Counted from the stretch's first letter, positions 1-15,000 are shown. The stretch: DNA of 64,000 nt from Eretmocerus hayati (GCA_029851415.1 CM056742.1:146759121-146823120), one strand, 5' to 3'. Notes: generated from the letters alone by a model not told the origin. Translations and numbers: made by a program.

Positions 1-3000
1 GGTCAAGCACTTGTCCTATTTCAGAAACAGGATCTGCTTCCATTTGTTTCAGAGTTATTCCTGTCTCACCAAGCCACGATACCAATTTCTTATAATCAGA
101 CTCTAGTTCGGTCCAGAATAAGGAAAGGGCTTGGAGATTTTGACGACGTTTTTGTTGCCATTGACAAATATGAGTCCATCTTTCACCTACGAATAGAGTT
201 ACGAAATGAACAATTGCACTTGTCACTACTTTCGATTCTAGTCCACTATAGTCAAATAGCACAATTCATTCATTTTGAAAAAAAAAACAATGAATAGACC
301 ATATAAAAATCTTAGACTTAAAATTGAAAATAAACTGTACCCAAAGCTGAGAGCTGATCCTCCATTTGCGCATAGACAGTTTCAGAACTCTCCTCGTCTA
401 CTACAACGACCATATTCTTCAGTCCATCTACCACAGTTTGTTGATTCTTTATGTCCTCTTCGAGCTCACTCAACTGTTCCAATTGCTCCTTGATCGGCGA
501 TTTAGTTTCTGATCCTGCCATACGGGAAATTCTGTCTTCCGTTTTTGTAAGCCATTGTCGGAGGGAATCGAGCTGCGTCTGTTGTGTTTCCATTAATGTC
601 TAAAAATATAGAACATGTGTGATGAGATGGACTTATTCGACGATATCATTTCGATAATACAAACGCAATATTATTTATTGACAAATAAAATATTCAGAGA
701 ACTGTTCTTGTACATCCAGACACGCTGTTTTTAAACGATTTTTCTTCCAGATATCTATTGTTCCAATTTTTCTCAAATCTCTTCTTGTCAATAATAATCT
801 CATCGTGATTTAATTGAGAAGTGTTCGATGTTTCGAGGCATAACCCAGACCAACATCCTAACGTTCTAGCCGTTCATTAACATCCCATAAATTGCGGCGG
901 ATAATGGTAATTCACAAGTTCGTCTAACCACCACCTGTGCAGATTAAATTCCCCCAGTCCCGCCAAGCAAGCAAATTCAGCAGACGGATAATGATTATTA
1001 CCACACGAAAATTCGTACTCACGATCAGACTAGGTGAGTCGTATCATTTCTCAGCAGTAAAAAATCAATACCTACAGTACTCAGAAATCGAGAAAGAAAA
1101 AATAGCCTGACGTCTAACGTTCGGAATCAAGTAAACCGTGAACAAAAAAATCCTTTGTACTCTCATTACTTATATAAATCTCTGCAAAAATACGAGGCAA
1201 AATGAATTCAAGTAAGAGAGGCACGCAATTGATATTTGATCATAGTAATGTTCTCCACAACTTGTGTTGGGAAGTATTCTGCATTTTTCAGGCCTGCATT
1301 TAGACTTGAGAACAATCATCCACATTCAACTCTGATCACTGAAATTGAAAAACACACCTGATGAATGGCAGCTTGTCGATGAAGTGCTCGTTTTCGAAGG
1401 CTCTCCCACCTAGAATTGAGCAAAGACATCTGCACTCGCACCTCGTGTTCCTCGTCTTTCTGAAGGCCACCTTCAGCTAGCAATCTTTCACCCTCTTCGA
1501 GAACTGCTCCTACACCGTCTTGGTGTCGAGATAATTCGACAAGAAAAGACTCGTGCTCATGAAATTGACGTTTCAGTAACTCAAGTCCTGGTCCAGGATC
1601 GGGTGCATTATTTAAAACATCTTCGGCCTCTAGAAGCCAAGTAAGTACTTCTTCCAGGGCGACTTGGTAACCACCAAGTTCCACCGAGACGTTGGTTGCA
1701 AGACTCAGTGGACGAGAGTTTGAACCCGAAGATAGTCCCGTCGTCGACTCGAGAAGCGGAAACTGCGGGAACGACGACTGCTGCAAGGTGCAAATTGCGT
1801 GAGGATCGACAAGACGGAAAGAAACAGGCGAGAAGGGAAGAGAGACTTGAGGTTTCTTTTTTTTATGAATGGGTAGATGTAACTGACTCTGTTCTTTGTG
1901 TGGTATGATGCAAATTTGCAAGAAGGTATAATAGATAGGCCTGCAGCGAGTTTTTAAAATGTATGTTGAAGAAAAATCTACTTTGACCAAGTTTTAAGTT
2001 GTGGGAAGGGTCAGTAAGACTAGTGACAAGGGACTTGTTCAATTATGAACCAACCATTGAAACTACAATGATTAAGTCTATCAAGGTGAAGTCGGCAAGA
2101 AGTTTAAATGAATGCCAAGAATTAGGAAACCTTGAAAGTTTTTCAGGTATCAGTTAGTCATCATGAATTTACCAAAACTTTGAAGGCGAGATGGCAATAA
2201 AATAGACTGTCTACAATACGCCCATACTCATAATGCTCGTCGCAAAAGTGTGTTGAAAATAATTTTATTTGTGAGCTTTGACATATATGCGGATCGGTGC
2301 AAGTTTTTTAAGGGCAAAACTTACCTCAAATCCTGGAGTGGTCGCAGTAGATCCGGAATCGCTAACCGCTGAAACATCGATTCCTTCGAGGTCTTGGCCT
2401 GAATGCGGTAACGATTGGAATAAACATGTTACGTACATCAGGATAGATTTTTTGTCAGGTACAGAAGTGTTGACATCTGCAAGAAAAACCAATTTCATGA
2501 ATGAAAGACTCATTCTAGACACTATTAAAATGTCGAGACAATAATTATAGTAAAACAAATGCAAACAGCTTTGGTTGAAAATCAAAGTTTAGCTGAAATA
2601 TCGATCTGATGTATATCAAGCCAACTAACTCTGAAGAACTTCAAAAGACATGTTTATCTGATTTATTTTCAAAGACTTTCGTTAGAGCAGAATCACAAGA
2701 AAATGTTCCATAACTAAAATGAAGTTTCGACCAACGTATCATAACAATAAGGAGCTCAAATTATATTACGACACTGAAGAAAATCTTCATTTGGCTATAT
2801 TATGGTGGCCAAGTATTTAAGGTAGCACTCGCGGGTGTGGAACGATGAGGGTCATCGATCCCAAAAAATTCCTGAACATACTTCAAATGATTCTTAATCG
2901 ATATCCGTTTCGAAAAAAAGAGGTTGCCGACCTCTTTTTTGAGAGAAAAATTCATGAACATCTCGCCCTTATACACGCGTTCTTATGGGACGGACGCACA

Positions 3001-6000
3001 AAAGTGCACATCACTCGTGAACGATGAGCGTGTTAATTCCCCCAAAATTCTGAGAGTTGCATGGAACCTCGAGAAACTGAATGAAACGAGAAAATTCATG
3101 AGTCGCCGATAAAATAGAAAAGATATCGCAAAGCAGACTTATGAACTCGGGTTATAGTATACCTATATATAACGTCGGGAGTGTACCTGCTCGGGGGAGC
3201 CCCACGCTTGGTACGGCCCTACGCGCTAGTGCTACCTTAAGATATCATACCTTCAGGATCCAGTAGCCTTTCAATGCCAAGTTGTTCTTGTGCTAAACGA
3301 AAGGCGTGATCGAGCCTAGCGTTTGGGTGTTTCCGAGCAATCACATTAAAATCGAATAAATGCGGCCTCCACCTATGTAGCAGGGCATTGAACGCTAAAC
3401 CATCCGACCAAGAGGTGGTAAAATTTTTTATATCTACTCCTTCATAACTCTAAAAATAAGATACATTATTTAAGACTCGATTCCCACAAATTCTATCATA
3501 AAAAAATTGTATAACATGAATCACCTGTACAGTCTGCCGGCACCATGCAAGTAACGTTTTTTCCAGATTTGTTTGTTGCAATTCTGTCATCAAGTCTTTT
3601 AAGTGATAATGTACCTGAACAAGATTGTTGCAAATGATAAAATCCTTTTTCAAAAAAAGGCTATGAAATTCTGATGAAAATCCAAGCATTTTAATAGCGA
3701 TTCAAACTTGTTAAAAAAACAGTTCAACTCGGACCAAAATGCTTTCCATTTCTACCAGGATATATGTAGGACTTAGACAGACTGATCAATTACCTGCCAA
3801 TGTAAAATAATACTCCATACTAGTCCTAATGTCAATTTTGGATTGCCATCTACAATGTCATTACTGCTAATATTCACAAGTTTTACCTGAAAATTTTGAT
3901 ATAATTTTTTTACTATATCGGGCTAAAATATTTTTAAATAAGTTGAGTAGTTGGCATAATACTTACATTGTTTTGTTCTAGAATTTGTAAGGCTTTATTT
4001 ACATTATTTAAATGATGAACTCTCATCCGCCCTCTTTCCCGTTTCTACAATAATATGTTCCGAGTCAACACATATTAATGTGAATGATTCAAAGACTATA
4101 AGATTAGTTGAAATGTGAGATATAGGTACTAACGTATGAATTTGATGTCAGGACTTCCAACAACGAGAGTAATCTGTTTCCGTCCCGTAAATCCAGAAAC
4201 AAGTCCGTGATTGGATCATGTTGATTCTGTAATGAAATTTATGACATGAGCATGAAGTCTTCATGACTTCATGAGGATTCAACATTCTGTAAGCTGGATC
4301 CGAGATTTTAAACAATTGGCACATGCTTTGACGAATGCATTTAGCTCCCCAAAGCCTCAACAAAATATCTTTTTTAGTGACTTCACTGATGACTAATTGG
4401 ATAAATGTATGAAATATTATCCGCATATCATTTCTCCAATTGGGTAGTTCATGTGGAACCCTGCACAGTTCAAGTATTTGTATAGAAAAGAAGATGAAAC
4501 TTACTTTGAGGAGCTGTGAGTTGATCCATTTCGCAAATGTTTTCTTTTGTACATCCTCTCGTTCATCTGCAAGAACAATGCATAACACAGTGATTAGCTT
4601 CATCTTGGTAAGAGCTCTTCAGGGATGAGTGAATAGTCATCAAATTTTGAAGACAGACTTTCAATATAATGTCATTGATTTTTGTATATATAATTCTGCG
4701 AAAGAAATAATTATGTCAATGTTATAGCAGATGGATCATCAGATTCTCGATCGGAGTCAACTCAACCATTATTATCTATCCAGATACATAAAATAAGTGT
4801 GTGATGATTTCGGAGGGCGAGAGTTTCACTTTGAAAATATTTCAAAAATTGACATTTTCATCAAATGAAAATGAAAAACGCTGATCGACCACAACTCATT
4901 GATTACAAGGGCTCTGTATAAGATCGTATTGGAAAACTACGATCAGGATCATAGAGAAATCAGTTGTCTGAAATTGCCACACACAACTGAATTTTCCCAT
5001 TTTTGACTAGACTCAACATTGGCATCAGCTGATAACGTTATTACATTACGTGTGCCTCATACAGTAATAGTAGAATGAAACCACTTTAATTTTTCTTGAA
5101 GGCCGAAATAATTTCAAGTATCTTCAATAATAATTATTATTCAATCGGTATCGATTAGCTTTGCTCGAAAATTCGATAACATATTTTAGTACGGCCAATC
5201 GATGTTTGGTCCAGATATATCTATCCATTCAACGCTGCCATAAGGTAATAATAAAAGATGATGACTGAATTGGGAGATGAGCGTCTCAACTTCAAAACTT
5301 GTTTCTCTTATATCTGAAAAGATTCTCTGGGGTTAAATTGAGAGTAATTATTTTGGCAGAAACGAAAGTGTGCGCACGCTCGAGACTTCTTGACTACTTA
5401 TCTTATCGCTAATCATGGAAATGAGTGATATATTCAGCTATTTCCCAAAGAATGGGGACGGTACTTTCATACTTGGAGAAAGAAAAGGAAAGATCTTTCG
5501 GAGCGGTACGAAGAGAGGAGAAGAATTTTTTGACTATACTGTAGTTGAAATTCTTATAGTCCTTGTCCATTCTTTGTGAGTTTATGATTTAAACATTTCA
5601 GCAAAAACTCAAATTACAGTACCCGCCAAAATGAATGGAACACGGCTACCTTCACTAAAACAGCAATTACTCTGACACCCTTGAGTCTACGGCAGTTTTC
5701 CAAAAAGCATTTGAAAGATGAAAAGAGAAGCTATCAGTTCATGTCCCTAAAAAACCATGGTTTCCATTGGGTCGCAAAAGTGAAAAAATTTCCATCTCAA
5801 TCAATCATCGGTCATTTATCAGGAAATTATGATAGCGCAAAACTGCTCACAGAATCTTGTAGCTCTTTTCAAGATCTTCAAAATCGTTTTTTTACACCTG
5901 ATTATACGAGCGATCAAGTGAGAATTTATACGTGTTAACGGTAGCGGGAATATATAAAATAGCGTAATCCACGATTTTGACGTAAAACCTTCTAAATCCC

Positions 6001-9000
6001 GGAAAATATGAGTCACTTTTGTTCTAAAATGCACTCGAGACGTCCTCAGACAGCTCCGAGGAGGAAAACCTCATACCTCCATATTACAAGTGCCCTCGAC
6101 CGCACCAATTTCTTCAGGTGTAAGAAATCGCAGAGCAATGTATAAATGGACAATTTTAAAGGTTTTGAAATGAGCTACAAGATCCCGCAAAGATTTTAGC
6201 GCTATCGTAATTTCCCTATAAATGATCGATGATTGATTTGGATGGAAAATTTTTCACTTTTCGAAGCCAACTAAAACCATGAATTCTGGGTTGAAAAAAT
6301 GTTCGGAAAGCCTAAAGAGATACCTAGCTTTTCCTTTTACCTTTCAAATTCTTTTTGAAAAAATTGACGTAGATCCAAGGACATTGGAGTAATTAATATT
6401 TTAGTGAAGATATCAGTGTTCCATTCATTTCGGCGGGTACTGTATAATTTCAAGCAAAGAGAGTACTCGTGGCATCAGATGATGGAGCCGAAATACCAAG
6501 ATTAAAGATTATTCCTTTCCAAAAAGATCAGAAAAAAACAAATATTGCAACGAGGCACACAAGCATTCAGTAATTGCAGCAAAAAATACAAGAAATTTCT
6601 TGAGAAGGTGCTCGCATAGAATAAAATGTTCCGATCCAGTCACTCGCAAGCTCTGCAAGCTCACGAACCGCCCAGACCGATTGGCTACTTTAAAATTTTA
6701 AAACAACAGAAAAATACTCTGACGTTTTCAAAAAATTTGTTTTGGACTGAGACTGCAGACCTCAGGATGCCTGTCCACCGGATCTCGCGATATGACAGAG
6801 GCCGCGATCATCGTTGTCAGTCGGGCGCGTCGACGACAATTGGTCCCCCTGTGATCGTTTCATACAATAGCCACAGCTGATGCAGTTATAACAATATACA
6901 ACACTAGTATAGTTTGTACAGTGATCCGTCTCTCGCGGTGTCGTTGGCCTCTATATACAACAATATATACATGACATATCGTACTATAAACCGCTGCAGT
7001 CTAGGCACGCCTTTTTCGCGCTAAAGTATCTCTCCCTCGCGCGGACACTGCGCGTAGCGAGTGCAACGTGATGATGAAAAGTAATGGCAAACCGCGAGAA
7101 CGAAAAAGTATTATGCGAATCCGTTGTGTGCACCACCAATGAAGCACACCGCATATTCGGTGAATTGGTGTGGTGTATATTACACTGCAAGCACAACGAA
7201 ATATTCAATTTATTCGTAGAAGCTCGTCGTAATAACGACTCGAGGCGAGACAACTGCAACGACTATAACCCAGGACTATGGACTCTACTGCGATAACGCG
7301 CGATGTAATAGAGGATAGGATATAGAAGAGTCATATATAGCCTTCTCTCAACAAAGCCACCGAGAGATATTAGCCTCGAGCGTAGTTATGCATGCAGATT
7401 AATGCGTCTAATTTCGGGCTAGCCGAAGCGTCGCGCGTTGTTCGCTCAAGCGGCATTTTCGCCCTAAAGGTAAAACGATGCGCATACCCCCCGCCCCTTA
7501 CCCCTTTTACACTATAAGTACTGTGCCCAACGAGCAATCGAGATTCTTTTGCTAAAGAGGAATTTCAATAGTTTATTTCATTTACATTGCTTTCGTTCGA
7601 GGATAGTCCTTCTGTTTTGGACGTTCTCAAAGTTCAAATGCAATTTATACAAACCAACCTCCATACCCTCGTCGATGCCCTGCCTTGAGGCGCAATGGGT
7701 GTCAAAAAGGTGATTGCAAAATCCGATTTTGAGGTGTTTTTAGGGAGCTCTTACACATTAAGAATCATCCTTTTCAACCTGAATCGTATCGGTTCATATT
7801 TTGGAATGGCGAGTAAAATGATTTTTTTCCATATAATTAACATGGTATGAGAAGTATCAGTTGGGCTATAAAACAAAGTATTCCTTCTATAACTCGAAAA
7901 GTTTTCATTTTATTGGGAAATAAGTGGAATAACTCATTATGGGGCTTTTTTAGACCTACCAAGAAGGTCTCATGACAATTCTTCGAATGATCCGTCCATT
8001 TCGAGTTATAAGACATTTTTGTTCGAATTTTATGGATTTTGCAATCTTTTCACCATACATCGTACTCTATTTCATATTTCCAGCATTTTTGGCGAACCCT
8101 GGAGATGTCTAGACCATTTGGGATATATTAGATGAAAATGCGAGGAAAAGCTCAACAAAATCTTCGATAGCATAACAAATGATACTTTTGATCCCATATC
8201 AATTATATGGAGGAAAATCAACCCACTTGCCATTTAAAAATATGAACCGATACCATTGAGGTTGAAAAAAGATTTTGAATGTGTAGGAGCTTAACCCATA
8301 ATCGGATTTTACTGGCACTTTTTTGACACCTATCGCACCTCGAGGCAAGGTGTATCTCTGGGAATGTTGAAGGTCATTTCTAAAACTGCGATGATGATGT
8401 GCACAGTGGCAGCGCGCACACAGGATTATACAAATAAGTATCAGAGACATGTTTTTTTCATCGGTGCAAACTCATTTCCGGGAAACAGTACTATACATCT
8501 GAATTAGCTAAGACGAAGGACAAGAGCTCGTCCAGGAAGTAGAGAAAAATCATAACTAACTGTCTCCGGAGAGATGAACGCACGAATCTTTGTCCTTAAA
8601 ATACCCATTATGGCCTTGGCAATTAAATACTCGTGGTCTCAAGAGATCCTAGAACGGAGACTAAGGCACTTGAAATTTCAAAGGCATAATGTAAAGAATC
8701 TTCTCGTCAAAATCCAGATGAGATCGAATATTCATCGAAGTAGCTACAACAGATTAATACCCGGAGCAAAAACGTATGTACTGCGAAATTTTATGACTCG
8801 GAGTAAATGAAATCGTCCAAAAAATTTTGATTGAAAAGAACCATCCAAAATTTTCTGTAAACTGAACTATCCTCTGGAAGGTTGTAGCTCAGATGGAATT
8901 ATCGTGCAAACAATTCTAATTAAAAAGAGATGTCTTAAATATGGCAAAACTACTGAGGACTACTCAAGAATTTTTGGTACAAAAGGAACATTCACTGTTC

Positions 9001-12000
9001 AAAAATGCTCGATGAAAAAATATATCCCAAATCTTGCGACTTTAAACGATTTTTCTAACTGGTTTAAGAAGCACTGTTCGAAAAAATTTTGTTCAAGAAG
9101 GAACTTATCTGAATATTTTCTGTAAGGTGGCTCAAGTTTTCGGTAAAAAGATTTATTTATTCATAGAATTCCATCACAACTTGTGTTGGTTATCAACAGT
9201 TTTTTCTTGGAAAAAATTTCAAGGTGTTACAGGAAATGTATAATATTAGAATGTTACAGGAAATGTATAATATTAGAATTCGTGACACCACACCCTTATA
9301 TGAAGAATTTTTGAAGGTAGCGGCTGGAGATGGCGGACGTTGAGGGGCGAAAGATTGGAGCGGCTACTATTTCAGATTCATGTATTCGAACAACCTAAGG
9401 TATGTAGACATTGGTCGAATCAAAATGTTTTGGCACTAGTATTACTGGACGCGATAACATAGTAACAACGCGAAAAAAGTGAAGGAGTAGAACTGTGTAG
9501 AAACACGAAAAAAGCAAAAATTCACTCTAATCGTGTTCAGAGAAATAGAAATTGCATGTTCAGAGTCGATCCAGACGACTCATTTTCTCATGTTTCAACA
9601 TTAAAAAACATACAAAGAATATATGTGAAGCTCAACGTGTATCTATTCCTGATTCGAGTATACTCTCGACATTTACTTTACTTATAGAAAGTAATCGAAT
9701 TACAAATGAGTGGCCGAATTACATGTAAGTAACCGATATTATGGGACTGCAGAAACGGCGAAGGGGTTGGTCTCGGTCTAGGTTGAATGAGGATATGAAG
9801 TCTCGTATGAAGTACTTTTAAAACTTCCATCAAGGCCAGCCTAGAGTCGCCGTTTGAGCCGCAACCCGACACGCATCGGCGTACTTTCAGGTTGCGGCTA
9901 CATGCAATAATTCTGAGAGCGGATTTATCGTTTATACGCTCTTATATTGTCAGTGAATGAGTTTTCCAGACAGCAGCACACCGCTGAAATGTTATTTTAT
10001 GATAGTACACGAAATGTGGTGCTATTCTGTTCATTAGGAAATGAGAAAAACGTAAAAGGAATACATGGTTCAACGCGGCTGTGCCTCACCTATTCCTAAT
10101 ATTCATTACTCAAGGACATAAAATTTTCATCCAAAATCATATAGCAACCCACCTATGTATTGAAATTTCCAATCGAATGAGCCCTTCCACGTCTGAAATT
10201 CGACACAAAAACGTGAAGGGGTGTGAGCATCTAGCAGAAAATAGCCCGCTTAGCAAGCTAATGAATTATGATTTTCTTGAGAAAGGATGCTTATGCTGCA
10301 ACCTGAAATGACTTATTCGATTGGAAATTTGATGATGCTTCGCCTATTAATTCTGAGACAAAAATCGAAGGGTCGAATGCTGTGGGCCCACAATAATAAT
10401 AACTAATGTTATCCGATCGCATGCATAGACTGATCAAATCGCCATTTATGGGCGAATATCCGGATCCTCTCCGTGGTCAGTCTTCTTCTTCGCGCTAGGT
10501 GGCCGGTGGATGTCAGTCCTCTCGCAATTACCGGGTGATGCTTAACACGTTCACTGCGAAGGCGAAATCGCGATTCCGGTCTAGATTGCGAGAGAGTACA
10601 AATGCGCGTTTGAGCAGTTACGGAAGCCAAACCTTTTGAAAAATTTTCTATAACGCTGAGAATATCCATCAGGGCGATGAGGGATACCAAACAAATCGTC
10701 AAAGTCGATGTTATCAGCCTCTGAAAAAACTTGTTGCGCTAATACCTCCTCCAGGCATATGATAATCGTGACGATTGTTTGGCGCGCTTGCATTGCACGA
10801 GCATTGCCAAGCCTGATCTTCGGCTGCGGTTCATTGACGTACTTCAGATGTTTGCAGCACTTGAAGCCAGATATTCAAATATCGCAATCTCTTCTCTAGT
10901 TCGAATTCCGAGATTTACAGTGCATGATGGTAACAGGCGAGATAGAGCCAAGGCTGTGCTTGGAAGAACCCAATGATTTTCGATTTTCCCCAAACTTTTC
11001 TCTCGCGTAATTTGAACATTGCTCGAGTAAGAAGGTTCGACATTCTCCAACGTATTTCGACTCAGTCTGTAGGTCTTTGAATGAGCTCTCAAACGAGATA
11101 AGACACGTTGAAAACCGCCGACCTCATAGGGAGTGATCTACTACTCATTAATTGATCTCACTTGATTAATGAATAACTGTGTAAAAAACGGAGATCGAGC
11201 AAAACTCATCGAAATCAAGTCCGATACCAAAACTGCTGTGTACGCATATTCATTACAACATAAACAACGAGAAATAATTACGACATAAGCCATTGAATAT
11301 GTCTCCGCTGTGTAGTGGAAGCTGCAACTCAATAAAAAGTGGGCCCCACCCGTGGAGCCTATCGCAGTGAACGTGTTAAGAGTGCTCTTACCTTTTGAAA
11401 AGCGATGGTGGCGCCTCTAGCGGTCAAATTGGTATGTTGTCAATAACAATTTTTAAAAACAAAGAGGGAGTAGACCAATAGTACCGCTCCCTGCGGACTA
11501 TTTTTCTTCAAATTTAAAAAAAAGTTTCATCGAGATCGGTGCAAAATTCAGCTCAAAAATTTGCAGATACAATTCAGCAACACTGAACAAATCTATCTGC
11601 AAATTTTTGAGCTGAATTTTGCACCGATCCCGATGAAACTTTTTTTATTATTTGAAGAAAAATAATCCGCAGGGAGCGGTACTGTTGGTTTTCTTCCTCT
11701 TTGTTTTTAAAAATTGTTATTGGCAATATACCAATTTCACCGCTAGAGGAGCCACCATCGCTTTTCCAGAGGTAGAGAGCACTCTTAAGGTCAGTCCGGA
11801 GGGAATCCGGATATTTCGCTCAATAGATGGCGTTTTGATTGCCCTATAGGGCTCTGACATCGATGTTGGGTTGCCTGCTTACAGGGGTAAAATGGCTGCG
11901 TAAGAGAGCAGATTTAGCATTGGTAGCATAGGGGTTTCGCTTCACTGACGTCTCATCTCCCACAGTCTGGCACAGAACACTTATGTAAGGACCCGATCCT

Positions 12001-15000
12001 CCTAGTCTTGCATTTGATGGACATTGGTCGACCCGGGAGAGCTAGAAACTCAATATTACCATCACGGCCCTATGCATCCAATGTTAAAACTGCTCTCTTC
12101 GTCGGCCATCTTGGAACAAAAAACGCCTGTGCGCAAGCAACCCGGCAAGCATAACGAACCCATTTTTTGCCTAATAATAGTATTTCAATCTCACGTTTCC
12201 GACTCGAAAAAAATAAGGCAAGTGGCGAAACACCAAAACATTTCCAACCAAATGAGTTGTTTCATGCCTGGAAATTCTTCATCTGCAAAAAACCGCAGTT
12301 CTTCGATCCGCTAGGTAAGTTATGCTGCACGGTGTTCACACACCCCTTTACGGTTTTCGCGAACTAGATTTCGAATTTTTGGATGTGAAAGCGCTCATTC
12401 GATTGGAAATTTCAATACACGGGCAGGATGCTATCTGATTTTTGCTGGAAATGTTATACGTTGTTGAGTAATGAGTAGGAATTTGTGAGGCACCGCCGCA
12501 TTGGGCCATCTATTGCCTTCCCGTTTTTCTCGCTCCCTAGTGAACAAAATGTTATGAGATTTTGTTCGACTTCATAAAAAGAGATTTGGAAGGCGGATAG
12601 CTGGGTAACTTATCCAATTCCAATAAAAGCGTATAAACAATATTATTGTTTATACGCTTGATTTCGCTGAGCGAAATTAAATTCCGCTCTCATAAAATCA
12701 TTGCGTGTAGCCGTAACCTGAAAGTACGCCTGTGCATGGATTACGGAAGCTGCCAATAACATCCTGATCCATTGAACCTGTCTTTTTACTCTTTACCGTT
12801 CTTATTTTTGTCTAACCATAAGCATTAGAGTCTTGAAGACTAACAGACTACGTTTTTACCGCGCTAAACAAGGCTCATTGTATTGCATGTACTGCGTGGC
12901 ACAGTTATTTTGATTTCGAATCAATTCTGATGGGGTCTTATGATTTATGAATGGCTAACCTAATCTCATTCGTATCGAGTATTAGAGGCTTATAAGAATT
13001 CACAATGTCTCTAATCAAGATACAGGCTTTGCACATCAAGATTTATGTCTACTCCTTGAGGTTAGTTGTCCTGTGAAATCAATCGAATACAGAATCATCA
13101 GAAAGCTTCGTAACTTGGTGAGAATGTAGTTGAATTCTCGAATCAGTCCACCGTTCCATTTCGGAGCCCCAGTCATAAAATAACAGGTTGTTTTGGCCAA
13201 ATTTGATATTGTGCTTATGGGGAGAGCACGCAAAACGGCACTCTTTTGACTCTCACAATTGGGCCCGACCACAGAAAAAGATGAGATTGCGGGAAACAAG
13301 CTGATGCAATGATGAGTCCGCTCAATTTTTTTTCTCGATTGATCATCTGGTTCTGAGGTATCAGTCATTGGAAAATTTTAATTGTGAGACGGTCTCCACG
13401 GGATTATGGTTCATCCGCGAATCAAGATCTGGTTCGAACGGACTTTGATCACAAATGTATTTTCAGCCACCTCAGCTCAATTTTTGATGAGAACAGGATC
13501 ACTCGCCCAAATCATAATTTCGTTAAAATAGATGTACCGAAAGAATGAGGTTAGGTAGCCATCATATTAAGTAGTTGCAGGACAACTACACCAGGGGATG
13601 TCGGAGTCCTATCCTATTCGCATAGTTATCGACATTGTCGATTTTCCAAACCATTCGACGAATTTATGAGATATCGCAATTCTAATAAGCAACGCCGATT
13701 TTATAAACCAAACAGAATCGGCGGTACTTATAAAAATTACGATATCTCAAGAATTCATCAAATGGTTTGGAAATTTGACAATGTCGGTATTCGACATCCT
13801 CTTAACTAGTTTGCCATTCATCTAAAACTGGGAGAAGATAAGATTACTTGCCGAAAAGTATCTATGGGTTTTCATTTTTGTATTTGTAACTTTCGAACTT
13901 AAAATTCAATCATTGCAATAATGATTCTCGCAATTTTTTTCTTGTGATTTCATTATGATCATACTACGAGGAGATGATAACTTTTCGAATACAATCGATA
14001 GAGAGTTAATCCAAGAGAAAACATTCATCTGAAAACTTGCTTTTTGGAAAAATGATCATTCGGAGCGTATGATCTAGGGTAATGACCTATAATCCAGGGA
14101 CGGATATTGCTTGAAAATATTGTCCAGAAACTTCAAATAAATGGATGATATTTATGGTTCATATTAACATAAATATGCTTCCTTCTCAACACACTGGGGC
14201 AAAAACTACGAATCAACTTCTTAATCCCGTGGTCACCTAACAATATCAGAGAAACAGACGCAGCAGTAACGGAAAGGTGCACGAGTCTGTCAGAGAAAAA
14301 TCGTTTATTGATAGCGCTTACCGCTAGAGTTAGATAATGCACGCATCTCGCCACATTCAACAATCGTTTTCACTTGAATTCCAATGAATAGAACTCGCGT
14401 GATTCGTCTAATTGAGAATCGAGAAGAAAGTTCAAGATCCATGTGTTGCTCCCGTCTCTTTTTCCCTCCCTATACATTACGTGTCTCTCTTTCTTCCTCA
14501 TGTTATCCATAGCACAGTGATTTCATGCGTTTTATTTGCAAACACTCCTTTCTGCTCCCACACCCAACCAGATTGATTTCTAAATTTGAACCGCCGACAC
14601 GTGTTTTCTGCTGAAGGGTGTGTTTATTTTCAGCAACTGAATTTTTTGCAATGAAATTTATTTTGATCAACAGCTGCTGCCGGGGTTCGCTGTTGTTTCT
14701 ATGGAGGAAACGATGAAAGGGACTACTCGACGACAAGAGTCGTCTAAATTAAAGAATACAGTAGAGTCGAGAAGAAAAGTTTCAGTGATAGATATAGCTG
14801 AGAGAATTGAGAAGTATAATTGAGTATAGTGGTGGCCTTGAAGCGGTAAATTGAATGGGCAAGCTTGCAATCAAAATGATTAACGTGACAAAATTTTTGT
14901 CGCATAACTCATCGTATCATCTTTCTTGAAGAGCAAAGATTCCAATTATTGAATGCGATGAAAATCAACGAGATTTTCAAGAGTCGGATAGTATAGCAAG

